NCBI RefSeq assembly: GCF_029937855.1
Contig: NZ_JAPYPC010000006.1
Location: 62,001-126,000 of the forward strand
From: Christiangramia sp.
GTDB lineage: Bacteria > Bacteroidota > Bacteroidia > Flavobacteriales > Flavobacteriaceae
DNA length: 64,000 nt
Direction of reading: 5' to 3'
Part shown: in pieces, positions 36,271 to 45,045 of the stretch
How positions within the stretch are numbered: the stretch's first letter is position 1
How the letters are laid out: the number at the start of each line of letters is the position of its first letter
Program-made: the position numbers and the translations under genes
The notes under the pieces: generated by a model
Told to the model about the DNA's origin: nothing
Database searches by the model: none
Seen by the model: only the letters and a program-made list of their open reading frames with translations

Positions 36271-37107
36271 TTATTCTTCGCTTTTGTCCATTTCAAAAAG
36301 TAGGGAAGTGGCCATGCGATCAAGGAAAATTGTCCTGCTTATTTTCCTGTTCTTCATATAACGATAACCTTTGTATATATCTTTTGGTTCATAATCAAAT
36401 ACTTCCTGAAGCTTCTGCGATACCTGAATTATACTAAGTTCTTTCTGCTTTTTCAGACCGACAGCCCAAAGAGCATAGACCAACTCCACCCAATCTGCAT
36501 TGGAAAACGGCCAGGGTATTTTTTCGGTAGGATGAAGGTTTATCCTATTACCGTTCAAATTATTTTTGAGTTTGAATAATCGCTCTTCCAGATAATTAAC
36601 CAACGAATTATTAGCTTTGAGTTGGCCTAAAAGCATATCCCTTGGTGTAGAAAAATCTGGATCTTGAAAATAGAATTTTGAAATATTTAAATGATAGCTT
36701 CCCATGTAATCCCTCGTATAATATTCTTTATCAAAATAAAGAGCTCGTGAATTGGCATATTTGTCAAAATCCAGATTTTGCAAAAAGAAACGGTTGAGCT
36801 TATGGATTTTCTTCTTGATAAATTTGAGCTGGTAGTTTTTATCGGCCTTTGGGAATTGAATTTCAAAAGAATGAATCTCTGAAAAATATATTAGTTGAAC
36901 CAATGGAATTTGTTTGGTAACCTTGAAAAAATTGATTTCAGATTCAATCGATTCAAAACCTTTGGAGACAATTTCCTTTTTATAAATGTAGAGTGTATTA
37001 CGACATAGTTGAATAGAACGATAAGCTCGCTCTACAATTAGATCATTTTTCAGCTGAATATCTTTTAATTTTTTTAAAAATTTTTCTGATTCTAATTGTA
37101 AATCCAT
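36271..37107 (-). CDS. rteC: RteC-like regulator
   Basis: A 278-residue protein with the RteC layout: a helical N-terminal half (LIVERAYRSIQLCRNTLYIYKKEI, FFLQNLDFDKYANSRALYFD, YYTRDYMGSYHLNISKFYF) and a C-terminal winged-helix-like part (PFSNADWVELVYALWAVG... GYRYMKNRKISRTIFLDRM). In CTnDOT, RteC activates excision genes. It is the last gene I can confidently assign to the ICE. No RteA/RteB two-component pair is seen, so its signal input must differ. Confidence 0.82.
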   Translation of the reverse strand: MDLQLESEKFLKKLKDIQLKNDLIVERAYRSIQLCRNTLYIYKKEIVSKGFESIESEINFFKVTKQIPLVQLIYFSEIHSFEIQFPKADKNYQLKFIKKKIHKLNRFFLQNLDFDKYANSRALYFDKEYYTRDYMGSYHLNISKFYFQDPDFSTPRDMLLGQLKANNSLVNYLEERLFKLKNNLNGNRINLHPTEKIPWPFSNADWVELVYALWAVGLKKQKELSIIQVSQKLQEVFDYEPKDIYKGYRYMKNRKISRTIFLDRMATSLLFEMDKSEE

Positions 37108-37304
37108 CTCCCACCAATTTAGCCTTTAAAGAATCCTTTGAAATCATCAACCTTAAAGATAATTTCTGCCTGCAAAAACCACTAAATAATATGGCGTATT
37201 TCATTAGGTGAAACCCGTATTTTTATACGGAATTCTATGTGAAGACTTATTATTAATTTTGAAAGTTGAGGACTATTGTAAGTTTTGAGGATAAACATCA
37301 ACTT

Positions 37305-38222
37305 TCAATCTTCTTTCTTAAGAAAACGATCAAGAAATTCTCTTTTGTTTTTTAGTCCTGATTTTCTAAAGATATTAGATGCATGTTTGGACACTGTACT
37401 TTCTGCAATGAAAAGATCTTTAGCGATTTCCTTGTAGGGTGTTTCCGATAAAATAAATAACGCAATTTCAAATTCTCTTCTGGTTAAATTTTGAAAAATG
37501 ATTTTGGTCTTGACTGGATCTTGATTTGGATCACTATTAAAGTTTATTATCCTACGGAGTTTTTCTTGATTTTTGAGGAAATAGAGATATCTGTTAATTT
37601 CAAGGGCTGTAATAACATAGAATGCAAAATTCATTATGGTAAAAGTTAACCATTGGTAATCACCTATTACAGTTAAAATGGGTAATAAGACAATACAACC
37701 TATGCTTATTGTAGCCAGCTTCTTTCGTCTTCTAAAAAAGGAATTTGGATTCTGAATCCTCGATATTCTTTTATAAAAGAGTCCGAGAAAAACAAAACCT
37801 AAAAAGGATATCGGGATCGTGAACAGGATCCGTGCAGCATCTAGCGAATGGGTAAGGAAATAAGGTATTAAGAATAATAAGATAAAACCTACACTTAAGA
37901 TTATTGCAATATTCTGGATACTGAAATAATGTTTTATAAAAACAATATCATAATCTTTATAGAGATAATAAATAAGGTAGGTGCATAGTGCAATAGCGAC
38001 TCCATAGGTAATGACATATTGAAGAATGAGAGGCTGAAGAAAGTCTTTTATAGGTAAAAATCCGCCAGTTAAATTATAAGCAACATATAAACAGCCAAGA
38101 ATAATATATCGTCTGTGGCTTAGACGCCTCATTTTTGCATTTTGAAATATAGCAATGATCACTATTGTTGAGTCTAACAATAGGTAGAAAAAAGTCGTCC
38201 AATGTATTGAGGTGCCAAACAT
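37305..38222 (-). CDS. seven-helix membrane protein with LuxR-type HTH output
   Basis: A 305-residue protein with about seven transmembrane helices (residues 8-215) and a C-terminal LuxR/GerE domain (about 245-305: LTRREFEIALFILSETPYKEIAKDL, then STVSKHASNIFRKSGL). This gives a membrane-bound transcription regulator that could sense a membrane or extracellular cue. It follows the asparaginase-like gene with 5 bases between, so they share a transcript. Whether it is ICE cargo or chromosomal is unknown. Confidence 0.82.
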   Translation of the reverse strand: MFGTSIHWTTFFYLLLDSTIVIIAIFQNAKMRRLSHRRYIILGCLYVAYNLTGGFLPIKDFLQPLILQYVITYGVAIALCTYLIYYLYKDYDIVFIKHYFSIQNIAIILSVGFILLFLIPYFLTHSLDAARILFTIPISFLGFVFLGLFYKRISRIQNPNSFFRRRKKLATISIGCIVLLPILTVIGDYQWLTFTIMNFAFYVITALEINRYLYFLKNQEKLRRIINFNSDPNQDPVKTKIIFQNLTRREFEIALFILSETPYKEIAKDLFIAESTVSKHASNIFRKSGLKNKREFLDRFLKKED

Positions 38223-38227
38223 TTCGC

Positions 38228-38707
38228 TTATTCATTAGGCTCAAATTTATTGGTTTCTAAATTCTTGGTAACGTTGCTCCAATGAAACACTTGTCCGTTC
38301 ATAGCGATATAAACGTCTGATTTTAGAAATTGTAGTGCGCTAATTGCATATCCTAAATTAAACGGTGCATCTGTATTTTTTTCAGTTCCTAAAATAAAAG
38401 AACCTACAAGCACTATAGTTTTATTCAGGCTACGGTTGCCTATATATTTTGCGGTATGTTCCATAGTGAAAGTACCGTGCGTAATCAATATTTTTTCTGA
38501 ATCAGATAATTGGATACTTTTAACCAGCTTCGCACGGTCTTCCTCAGTTATAGAACGACTATCCTTTCTTATAGCTTCTTCAATGATAAATTGGAAAGAA
38601 ACATTTGCTGATTCAAGAAAATCTTGAATAGAAGCAGTTGCTTTATTTTTATTTAAATCCCGATCCAGACCTTCTATAGTTCCTCCTGTGGTGATTATAT
38701 GTATCAT
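38228..38707 (-). CDS. short asparaginase-like domain protein
   Basis: A 159-residue protein covering only the N-terminal domain of type I/II asparaginases, which are normally about 330 residues. The first catalytic motif TTGGTIEG (near residues 6-13) is intact. The second normally reads HGTDT with catalytic Asp; here it is THGTFTMEHTAKY with Phe. Classic asparaginase activity is therefore doubtful, and the protein belongs to the short asparaginase-domain family of unknown function. It is the first gene of a pair with the LuxR-type membrane regulator. Confidence 0.75.
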   Translation of the reverse strand: MIHIITTGGTIEGLDRDLNKNKATASIQDFLESANVSFQFIIEEAIRKDSRSITEEDRAKLVKSIQLSDSEKILITHGTFTMEHTAKYIGNRSLNKTIVLVGSFILGTEKNTDAPFNLGYAISALQFLKSDVYIAMNGQVFHWSNVTKNLETNKFEPNE

Positions 38708-38745
38708 AGCGTAAGAGGTTTCTTATAAAGATAAGGTTTAAAATT

Positions 38746-39885
38746 TTAATTTAAACTATCCCGAAGCATTTCCGGTTTAACCACGGTTCTAAATCCTAAA
38801 TGTTCCTGTGAGGAATCCAGTGCATTTGCCATACGGGCAGATATTCTGTAACTGGCGCAGTAAGAAGCATTACACAAATAAGAACCACCTTTGATGACCT
38901 TTTCGGGGGCCATAGCATTGGGATTAAACCACTCTGACGCTCCTTCCGGGTTTTTAACCATACTTTTTTCACTTATATCTTTGTAATAATTTGTATTGTA
39001 CCAGTCCTGGGTAAACTCCCAAACGTTGCCAGCCATATCATATAATCCATATGGATTGGGGGGATACGATTTTACCGGTGCTTTTCCTTCAAAACCGTCA
39101 ACGAGGGTATTGGAAGTTGGAAATTCCCCTTCCCATGAATTTGCCATTTCAGGTAATTTTTCCGAATCGGTGCCCCAGGTAAAAATAGCATCTTCTTTTC
39201 CTCCTCGGGCTGCGATTTCCCATTCGGCCTCCGTAGGCAACCTTCTTCCGGCCCATTTGGCATAAGCTTGTGCATCTTCAAAGGTAATATGTACTACAGG
39301 GTAATTCTCTTTGCCCTCTATACTGCTCCCTGGTCCATTGGGATGTTTCCAATTTGCACCAATAGTCCAGTTCCACCATTGTGAATAATCATATAGATTG
39401 GGAACGCTGCTTTTTGTTTTTTTAAAAGTAAGCGATCCGGGCTGTAAGATTGAATCTGCAGGTTTTGGAGTGCCTGGTGGCAGTTGTTTCTTCATTTCTT
39501 CCCAATTTATAGGCTTTTCAGCAACAGTTACATATCCCGTTTCCTCAACAAACTCTTGAAATTCAGCATTGGTTACTTCATTCTTATCCATAAAGAATCC
39601 GTCAACAGCTACCTCGTGTGCCGGTTTTTCGTGGTTCATTGCCATTTCATCGTTTTTTCGGGCTCCCTGTACGAAGGTTCCTCCCGGAATCCAAACCATT
39701 CCTTCCGGGGTTTCAGTATCTGAAGGTTTTTTGGGACTCCCTTTAATAGCAGGAACTGTAATATCTTCAGAATTTACAGTTTCTTTATTTTCATTTTTAC
39801 AAGAGGAGATAATTAAAGAATAAATAAGAAATAAGAAGATTATTTTTAAGATTGAAGACTTGTTTTTATTTAATAAATATTTCAT
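38746..39885 (-). CDS. formylglycine-generating enzyme (sulfatase activator), lipoprotein
   Basis: A 379-residue protein with a lipoprotein signal (LIYSLIISSCKN) and a full FGE-sulfatase/SUMF1 domain (about 55-370: MVWIPGGTFVQGA, DGFFMDKNEVTNAEF, GRRLPTEAEWEIAARGG, YGLYDMAGNVWEFTQDW). The C-terminal stretch GGSYLCNASYCASYRISARM carries Cys338 and Cys343, at the positions of the two catalytic cysteines of human FGE. Many bacterial SUMF1 homologues lack them. It is therefore predicted to oxidise sulfatase Cys to formylglycine, in the periplasm. The only sulfatase with a CxPSR site in this window is a pseudogene, so its clients are elsewhere. Confidence 0.88.
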   Translation of the reverse strand: MKYLLNKNKSSILKIIFLFLIYSLIISSCKNENKETVNSEDITVPAIKGSPKKPSDTETPEGMVWIPGGTFVQGARKNDEMAMNHEKPAHEVAVDGFFMDKNEVTNAEFQEFVEETGYVTVAEKPINWEEMKKQLPPGTPKPADSILQPGSLTFKKTKSSVPNLYDYSQWWNWTIGANWKHPNGPGSSIEGKENYPVVHITFEDAQAYAKWAGRRLPTEAEWEIAARGGKEDAIFTWGTDSEKLPEMANSWEGEFPTSNTLVDGFEGKAPVKSYPPNPYGLYDMAGNVWEFTQDWYNTNYYKDISEKSMVKNPEGASEWFNPNAMAPEKVIKGGSYLCNASYCASYRISARMANALDSSQEHLGFRTVVKPEMLRDSLN

Positions 39886-40223
39886 TCTTTATAATTGAGA
39901 TTATTAATTGCGTTTATTTTAAGGCTCTTTCCAAGAGTCATCATAACACTTCCCGGAATTATGAAAACTGTAGAGGCCAATTCGATAATCGAAATTTCCG
40001 TCATGCTTTAAATAAATTCTGAACTTGTCCTTTTAACCTGCTTGCCGGTGAAGAATATTTTTATTGTATCAAAAGTAGTTAAAAACTTGCACTTTAGTGG
40101 ATTTGGCTTAAGTTTTTAAAGAAATTAAAAAGTAGTTTCTAATAATTTTCTTCATTAGTTTCCGGTAAAGATACGGATTAAGATTTATTGGTTGGTTTAA
40201 CCAATAGGACCGTTTTTTTTGAC
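39886..40223. other. 338-base non-coding gap
   Basis: AT-rich sequence with no open frame, no repeat shared with the tRNA-Pro 3' end and no clear hairpin. TTGGTTGGTTTAACCAATAG near 40188-40207 includes a short TTGGTT/AACCAA dyad. It borders the IS4-like ruin and may include one of its ends. Confidence 0.35.
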
Positions 40224-41338
40224 TCAAATAGCAAGGGCGTAGCTAAAAGAATGAAAGTTGTGTATCTGGTGGTTTTCTAGTAAGGTGATCCTATTTTTGG
40301 GTTGGTTTTTCCCGAAACTAAACAGGTCTATATAGCTCATTAAATGCAAGCGTCCCATCATGATCATTTTTGAATTAACCAGATCTTCTTTGTCCTTTTT
40401 TCACTACCAACAAATAGCTGTACGATAAGCCCTCACAATATTTGTGTTTTAATGGCATTGGGGCTGTCTCCAGAGAAATTCTTGAGGGGAAAATTTTGTT
40501 TGAGGCGATTGAACATTGTTTCTATCTTCCATCTGTGTTTATATATTTCCCATTTCTTTGGGCTGAACAAAAAGTTATTGGACAAGAACTCGTATACTTT
40601 CTGGTTCTTTTCATCCATATAGACTATTGTGCCTTAACTCTATGGTCAATTCTTTTTTTTAACGGTTATGATCTTATAATCCGCATTTCCTTTTGCCGTG
40701 TTACAAAATAAATATCCTGGCTTGTATAGTCAAAATACTGCCGGTAATCATAGGCTTTATCGAATACCACGAAAGAACCTTTTTGGATTTCAAGTTCTTT
40801 CAGAAAGGTGTGGGTAGCAGCATTGCTAAAGCGAACAAGACGAGGAACGTCCTTCATGACATTAATCATCGTATGCATCTTAATACCACCTTTTTCTTCC
40901 CGTTTATAAGATTACGTCCAACTCCCTTTAATATATCGCTGAAGAGGCTAATGGTGGTTGAATCCACAATCTTCAAGTGCTCAACAGGAAACCTTAGCGA
41001 ACTGCTGTCCGATAAAAACCGGGCATATTTATTAAAAACTCATAATAGATAGTGGCAAAGACCTCGCTGTAGCGATTCGCATTGACATCCGATAGTGGAC
41101 TACGCTTAGGAAAATTGTTAGGTCCTAGATGACTAAGCTTGTCCTCACAAGATAGTTCACGCCAAGAACTCCCTTTCCTGATAGCAACGGCGAGGGAAGT
41201 GTAGATTTTTTTCAGGAAAATAAAATAGCTGCTAAACATCAAATCTTTCATAGGTACTCGCAAAAACGCAGTAATGATACAAATATAGATAGGAATAATT
41301 ACCATACTCGCTCTAGAGGCATTCAAGGCCATAGCCAA
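40224..41338 (-). pseudogene. decayed IS4-type (DUF4372-like) transposase
   Basis: Read on the minus strand, fragments of one transposase appear in order but in different frames. They are SSWRELSCEDKLSHLGPNN with KRSPLSDVNANRYSEVF (frame at 41338-40994), then VESTIF-region sequence on the way to MHTMINVMKDVPRLVRFSN and SFVVFDKAYDYRQYFDYT (40878-40666), then HRWKIETMFNRLKQNFPLK (40618-40433), and finally HLMSYIDLF to a stop at 40224. Several frameshifts separate them, so it is inactive. The motifs match IS4 transposases with a DUF4372 N-terminal domain. Confidence 0.8.
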
Positions 41339-41646
41339 GTACCAATGGTATTTATTCAGCTCGGTCTTTTAAGATTGAATTTATTTGTAAAAGTGGAATT
41401 GTAAAACTCAATCATCCATTTCAAAATTGTATAGGAGATTCTATTTTGAGATATAACAAAAAGTAGGCTTACATCAATGAAAATGGTGAATTTACTCTAT
41501 ATTAAAAATTTTACAGTTAAACACCTAAAAAAATATAAAAAATGTTTTTTAATTTGTTTATGGGATTAAATATGCATTATTTCGTTAAATAACTGTAAAA
41601 ATTATTCATAATTTAAATGGTTTTTCACAGCGAGTAAAAATCTTTT

Positions 41647-42095
41647 ATGAAAATTTTTTCTAATCATTTTAATTCTTTGCCTGACCTGTTTTCAGGTTAA
41701 TGCTCAGGACCTTGTTGTGTCGGGTAGAGTAAACTCTGAGGAGGATGGTTTGCCATTACCTGGGGTTAATGTAACACTTGAAGGTATGGATGTAGGAGCG
41801 GTTACTGATTTTGATGGTAATTATTCTATTGAAGTTCCGGAAGGTGCAAATATCTTAATTTTTTCTTTTGTTGGTTTTGTTTCCTAGGAAGTAAAAATAA
41901 ATGGAAGAACTACTATAAATGTAGTTCTTACTCCAAATCAGGAGCAACTTTCAGAAGTAGTGGTCACTGGATACGGGGAAAGAGATAGGAGTTCTTTTAT
42001 AGGTTCTGCTTCGGTATTAGGGAACGAACAAATTGAAGATCATCCCTTTGGGAATGTTGAGCAGGCTTTACAGGGAAATGTAGCAGGTCCTTCAG
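41647..42095 (+). pseudogene. SusC-type TonB receptor, 5' remnant
   Basis: The start ATG at 41647 is followed by a one-base frame slip in a T-rich run. In the shifted frame a signal peptide end (LILCLTCFQVNAQD) is followed by the carboxypeptidase-regulatory-like domain (GLPLPGVNVTLEGMDVG) and FDGNYSIEVPEGANI. It then meets a TAG at 41885-41887 (FVGFVS-stop-EV), and continues to a plug domain start (LSEVVVTGYGER). The similarity ends at about 42095, so nine tenths of the receptor is missing. Confidence 0.8.
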
Positions 42096-42424
42096 AGCAA
42101 CTATTAATGACCGTGAGATGTTAGATGAGGAACTATTTTCAGAAATAGTAAATCCCAAAAAGATTCCAGCCAGAAAGTATCAAATGATAGTTTAAGATAT
42201 GATAACGGATTTTGGTTTTTTACGTTGAAGGAACAGATCTAGGTACAAAAAACGGCGGTATTCCATATATGCCCGGTTACGGAGGGATCAAGATAATTTT
42301 GTTGCCCAATAATACGGTGTACTATTATTTCAGCGATAATTTTGATAATGTATGGAAGAAGGAGTGTATGAGTCTAATAGAATTTGGTCCTTTTGTGATG
42401 AAAATAATTCTTCCGAATAAATAA
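42096..42424 (+). pseudogene. C-terminal remnant of a serine hydrolase (beta-lactamase-like)
   Basis: After the SusC remnant, fragments TINDREMLDEELFSEIVNPK, NDSLRYDNGFWFF and VEGTDLGTKNGGIPYMPGYG follow in shifting frames, ending near 42424. The GGI..MPGYGG..I.LLPN..VYYYFSD pattern resembles the end of beta-lactamase-family serine hydrolases. At least two frameshifts are present. The join to the SusC remnant points to a deletion between two once separate genes. Confidence 0.5.
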
Positions 42425-42440
42425 TGTAATTTAATATCCT

Positions 42441-44357
42441 ATGTTAGTTAATCCTCTGAAATTTCAAATCTGTTCAGTATTGTTTGTCTTTTTTTGCTGG
42501 ACTGGTTCTTCCCAGTCCGAAGATTTTTTCATTCCGCTTAACCTAAAAAAGGCATATGAATATGGGACGAGAGCAATGAATGGAGAACCCGGTGAAAACT
42601 ATTGGCAAAATTCAGCTGACTATAAGATGGAAATAATTTTTGATCCTGATACCAGAGAATTAAATGGCTCTTCAAAAATTTCCTATTCCAACAATAGTCC
42701 TGATACTTTAAGTGAGATAGTCATCCACACATTCCCTAATATCTTCAAAAGCGGAAGTGCCAGGGATAGGGATATTTATGATTCTGATGTTTCCAAAGGG
42801 CTTATTTTGGAAGAGTTGAAAATTGGGAATGAGTTAGTTATAAATAATGTCAAGAACCAGAATGGCAAACAAATCTATTCAGAAGCCACTTTTACAGTTA
42901 TTCCTTTAAAAATACCAATGTTGCCTAACTCAAAAACTGAGTTGGTGGTGGTTTGGAATTATACTTTGAACAAAGAAACACATCTTCGCACCGGCCAGAC
43001 AAGTGATACCGGATTTATGATAGCCTATTTTTTCCCCAGGATCGCCGTGTATGATGATATTGACGGATGGAATAAATACGCATATACCGGAAATACTGAA
43101 TTTTATAATGATTTTGGTGACTTTGAAGTTGAGATAAGCGTACCGGAGAATTACCTGGTTTGGGCCACCGGGCAATTAACCAATCCTTCCGAAGTATTGA
43201 AGGATAAATTTTATGAACGTTTTAAAGCTGCCCAAAAATCTGAACAAAAAATCGCTATCGTTGACTTTTCTGATATAGGAAAAGACATAACCTTATCAAA
43301 AACAGACAATACCTGGAAATACAGCGCGAAAAAGGTACCTGACTTTGCCTTTGCAACAGCAAAAAATTATATCTGGGGGGCACGCAGTGTAGATGTTAAC
43401 AGGGAAAGCGACCGGCTATTGACTATTCATACAGCCTATGATCCCAAATCAAAGGATTTTAAGAAAGTTAATGAATTTACGAAAGAATCAATAGAATATA
43501 TGACATCGGTATTTCCTAAAGTCGATTTTCCTTTTGAAAACCATACTGTTTTTAACGGATTAGGAATGATGGAGTACCCTATGATGGCCAATGATAGATC
43601 TTTTGAGGATTTACATCGAAGCCGATGGCTTACCCACCATGAAACCTTTCATTCTTATTTTCCCTTTCTTACAGGTTTAAATGAAACGAAATATGCCTGG
43701 CTGGATGAAGGATTGGCCATGTATGGAACCAATGAATTTTTGAGAAGTATAAATTCTCCACTTAAAGATGAGATAGGTTTTCAAAACTTTGACGGAAGAA
43801 TAGGATATGATTCAGATTTTCCCATTTTTGCAGTATCAAAATATCTCAAAAATCCCACCTATTACAACAACTCTTATCCAAAGGCAACAGCTTTTTTTCT
43901 GGTGATAAGGGAATATTTAGGGCAGGAAGAATTTACTTCTTTTATTCAGAAGTTTGTTAGTGTCTGGAAGGGGAAACATCCTACAGCCCTTGATTTTCTT
44001 TTTTTACTCAATGAATCAACCCCCGAAGATTTAACCTGGCTAATAAAACCCTGGATTTTTGAATTTGGTTACGTCGATCTTTCTATTGGAAATGTGACTT
44101 CTACTGAAGAAGGTTATAAGATCAATATTGAAAATAAGGGTAATTATCCTGTGCCTGTGTACTTAGATGTCACCTATAAAGATGGAACTACAGCTAACAT
44201 ATTAAGGCCAGTAAGGGTATGGCAAAACGGAGAAAAGAACTTCCTGATTTCGCTTGGGACGAATAAGGAAATTCAAAAATTAGTTTTAAGGGATATTAGT
44301 CTGATTGATGCGAATCCTGGAAATAATATTTTTACTTTTAAAACAAGGTCGCCATAG
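42441..44357 (+). CDS. M1-family zinc metallopeptidase
   Basis: A 638-residue secreted peptidase: signal peptide (ICSVLFVFFCWTGSSQS), an N-terminal beta domain of the M1 type (about 45-310), then the catalytic domain. The zinc motif is HETFH (H400, E401, H404) with the third ligand E423 in WLDEGLAMYG, the correct 18-residue spacing. The exopeptidase motif is GMMEYPM in place of GAMEN. M1 enzymes remove N-terminal residues from peptides. It precedes the Lrp and SusCD genes, and could supply peptides to them. Confidence 0.9.
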   Translation: MLVNPLKFQICSVLFVFFCWTGSSQSEDFFIPLNLKKAYEYGTRAMNGEPGENYWQNSADYKMEIIFDPDTRELNGSSKISYSNNSPDTLSEIVIHTFPNIFKSGSARDRDIYDSDVSKGLILEELKIGNELVINNVKNQNGKQIYSEATFTVIPLKIPMLPNSKTELVVVWNYTLNKETHLRTGQTSDTGFMIAYFFPRIAVYDDIDGWNKYAYTGNTEFYNDFGDFEVEISVPENYLVWATGQLTNPSEVLKDKFYERFKAAQKSEQKIAIVDFSDIGKDITLSKTDNTWKYSAKKVPDFAFATAKNYIWGARSVDVNRESDRLLTIHTAYDPKSKDFKKVNEFTKESIEYMTSVFPKVDFPFENHTVFNGLGMMEYPMMANDRSFEDLHRSRWLTHHETFHSYFPFLTGLNETKYAWLDEGLAMYGTNEFLRSINSPLKDEIGFQNFDGRIGYDSDFPIFAVSKYLKNPTYYNNSYPKATAFFLVIREYLGQEEFTSFIQKFVSVWKGKHPTALDFLFLLNESTPEDLTWLIKPWIFEFGYVDLSIGNVTSTEEGYKINIENKGNYPVPVYLDVTYKDGTTANILRPVRVWQNGEKNFLISLGTNKEIQKLVLRDISLIDANPGNNIFTFKTRSP

Positions 44358-44380
44358 TACCTCCGCAAAAGGTCAAAAGA

Positions 44381-44851
44381 CTATTTCAACAAATTCAGGT
44401 CAGGCTGGGCAAATTTAAGCACTCGCAAATACATATTAGAAGCGCTGTTATAAACACCGTCAATGGAAGAAATTCGCTTATTAATTACTTCAATAAGGTG
44501 ATTATTGTCGCGGCACATCACATCGATTTCTAAATCATAGTCACCCGATGTTATTGCTAAAAAGCTAACTTCTCTAAATTCCAGGAGCTTATTAGCTACA
44601 TCATCAATTTTATTTGCTGGGCGAACCGCAATTTTAATATTTGCATAAGCATTAAACCCGAGCTTGTCTGGATTAACCCTGCCGAGGATATGAATGGTTT
44701 TATCCTCGATTAATTTGGTGACTCTAGTTCTAATTGTGCTAATTGAAGCTCCTGTTTCCTTAGCCATCACAGTAAAAGAAGCCCTTCCGTCATTTTGTAA
44801 GTAAGACATGATTGTAAAATCAAGTTCATCGAGAGAATTATTTAAATCCAT
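44381..44851 (-). CDS. Lrp/AsnC-family transcription regulator
   Basis: A 156-residue regulator with the Lrp helix-turn-helix (about 5-65: LDFTIMSYLQNDGRASFTVM, then GASISTIRTRVTKLIED) and a RAM ligand-binding domain (about 75-150: FNAYANIKIAVRP, SGDYDLEIDVMCRDNNHL, VYNSASNMYLRVLKF). Such proteins sense amino acids. It is divergent from the SusC gene with a 194-base gap that contains a perfect palindrome, so it is the likely regulator of the adjacent importer and catabolic genes. Confidence 0.9.
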   Translation of the reverse strand: MDLNNSLDELDFTIMSYLQNDGRASFTVMAKETGASISTIRTRVTKLIEDKTIHILGRVNPDKLGFNAYANIKIAVRPANKIDDVANKLLEFREVSFLAITSGDYDLEIDVMCRDNNHLIEVINKRISSIDGVYNSASNMYLRVLKFAQPDLNLLK

Positions 44852-44972
44852 TGTATCATGTTATATATGAGCAAATTTAAGTAAAAATTGGCATTTAGGC
44901 CTTTCTAAAACACATAGTTTAAAAAATGCAATTTAGTGCTGTAAAAAAAATAAAATTATTTTTTTTGAATAT

Positions 44973-44986
44973 TTTTTTGCAAAAAA
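44973..44986. promoter_or_regulatory. palindrome upstream of susC, candidate Lrp-type operator
   Basis: TTTTTTGCAAAAAA is a perfect 14-base palindrome, 59 bases before the SusC start and 121 bases before the Lrp start. A matching TATTTTGCAAAATA lies upstream of the dehydrogenase gene (51843-51856), and the flanks there (T-run, G, ATATT) are also alike. Confidence 0.45.
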
Positions 44987-45045
44987 GTTTTTTATTAAGA
45001 AAAATTTAGCAATTTTAGTGTTCTAATTAATTTCAATCAGAAGCA

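Noticed and set aside
37108-37304. Right attachment site of the ICE directly after rteC
   Set aside because: I looked for a copy of the tRNA-Pro 3' end in this gap and found none.
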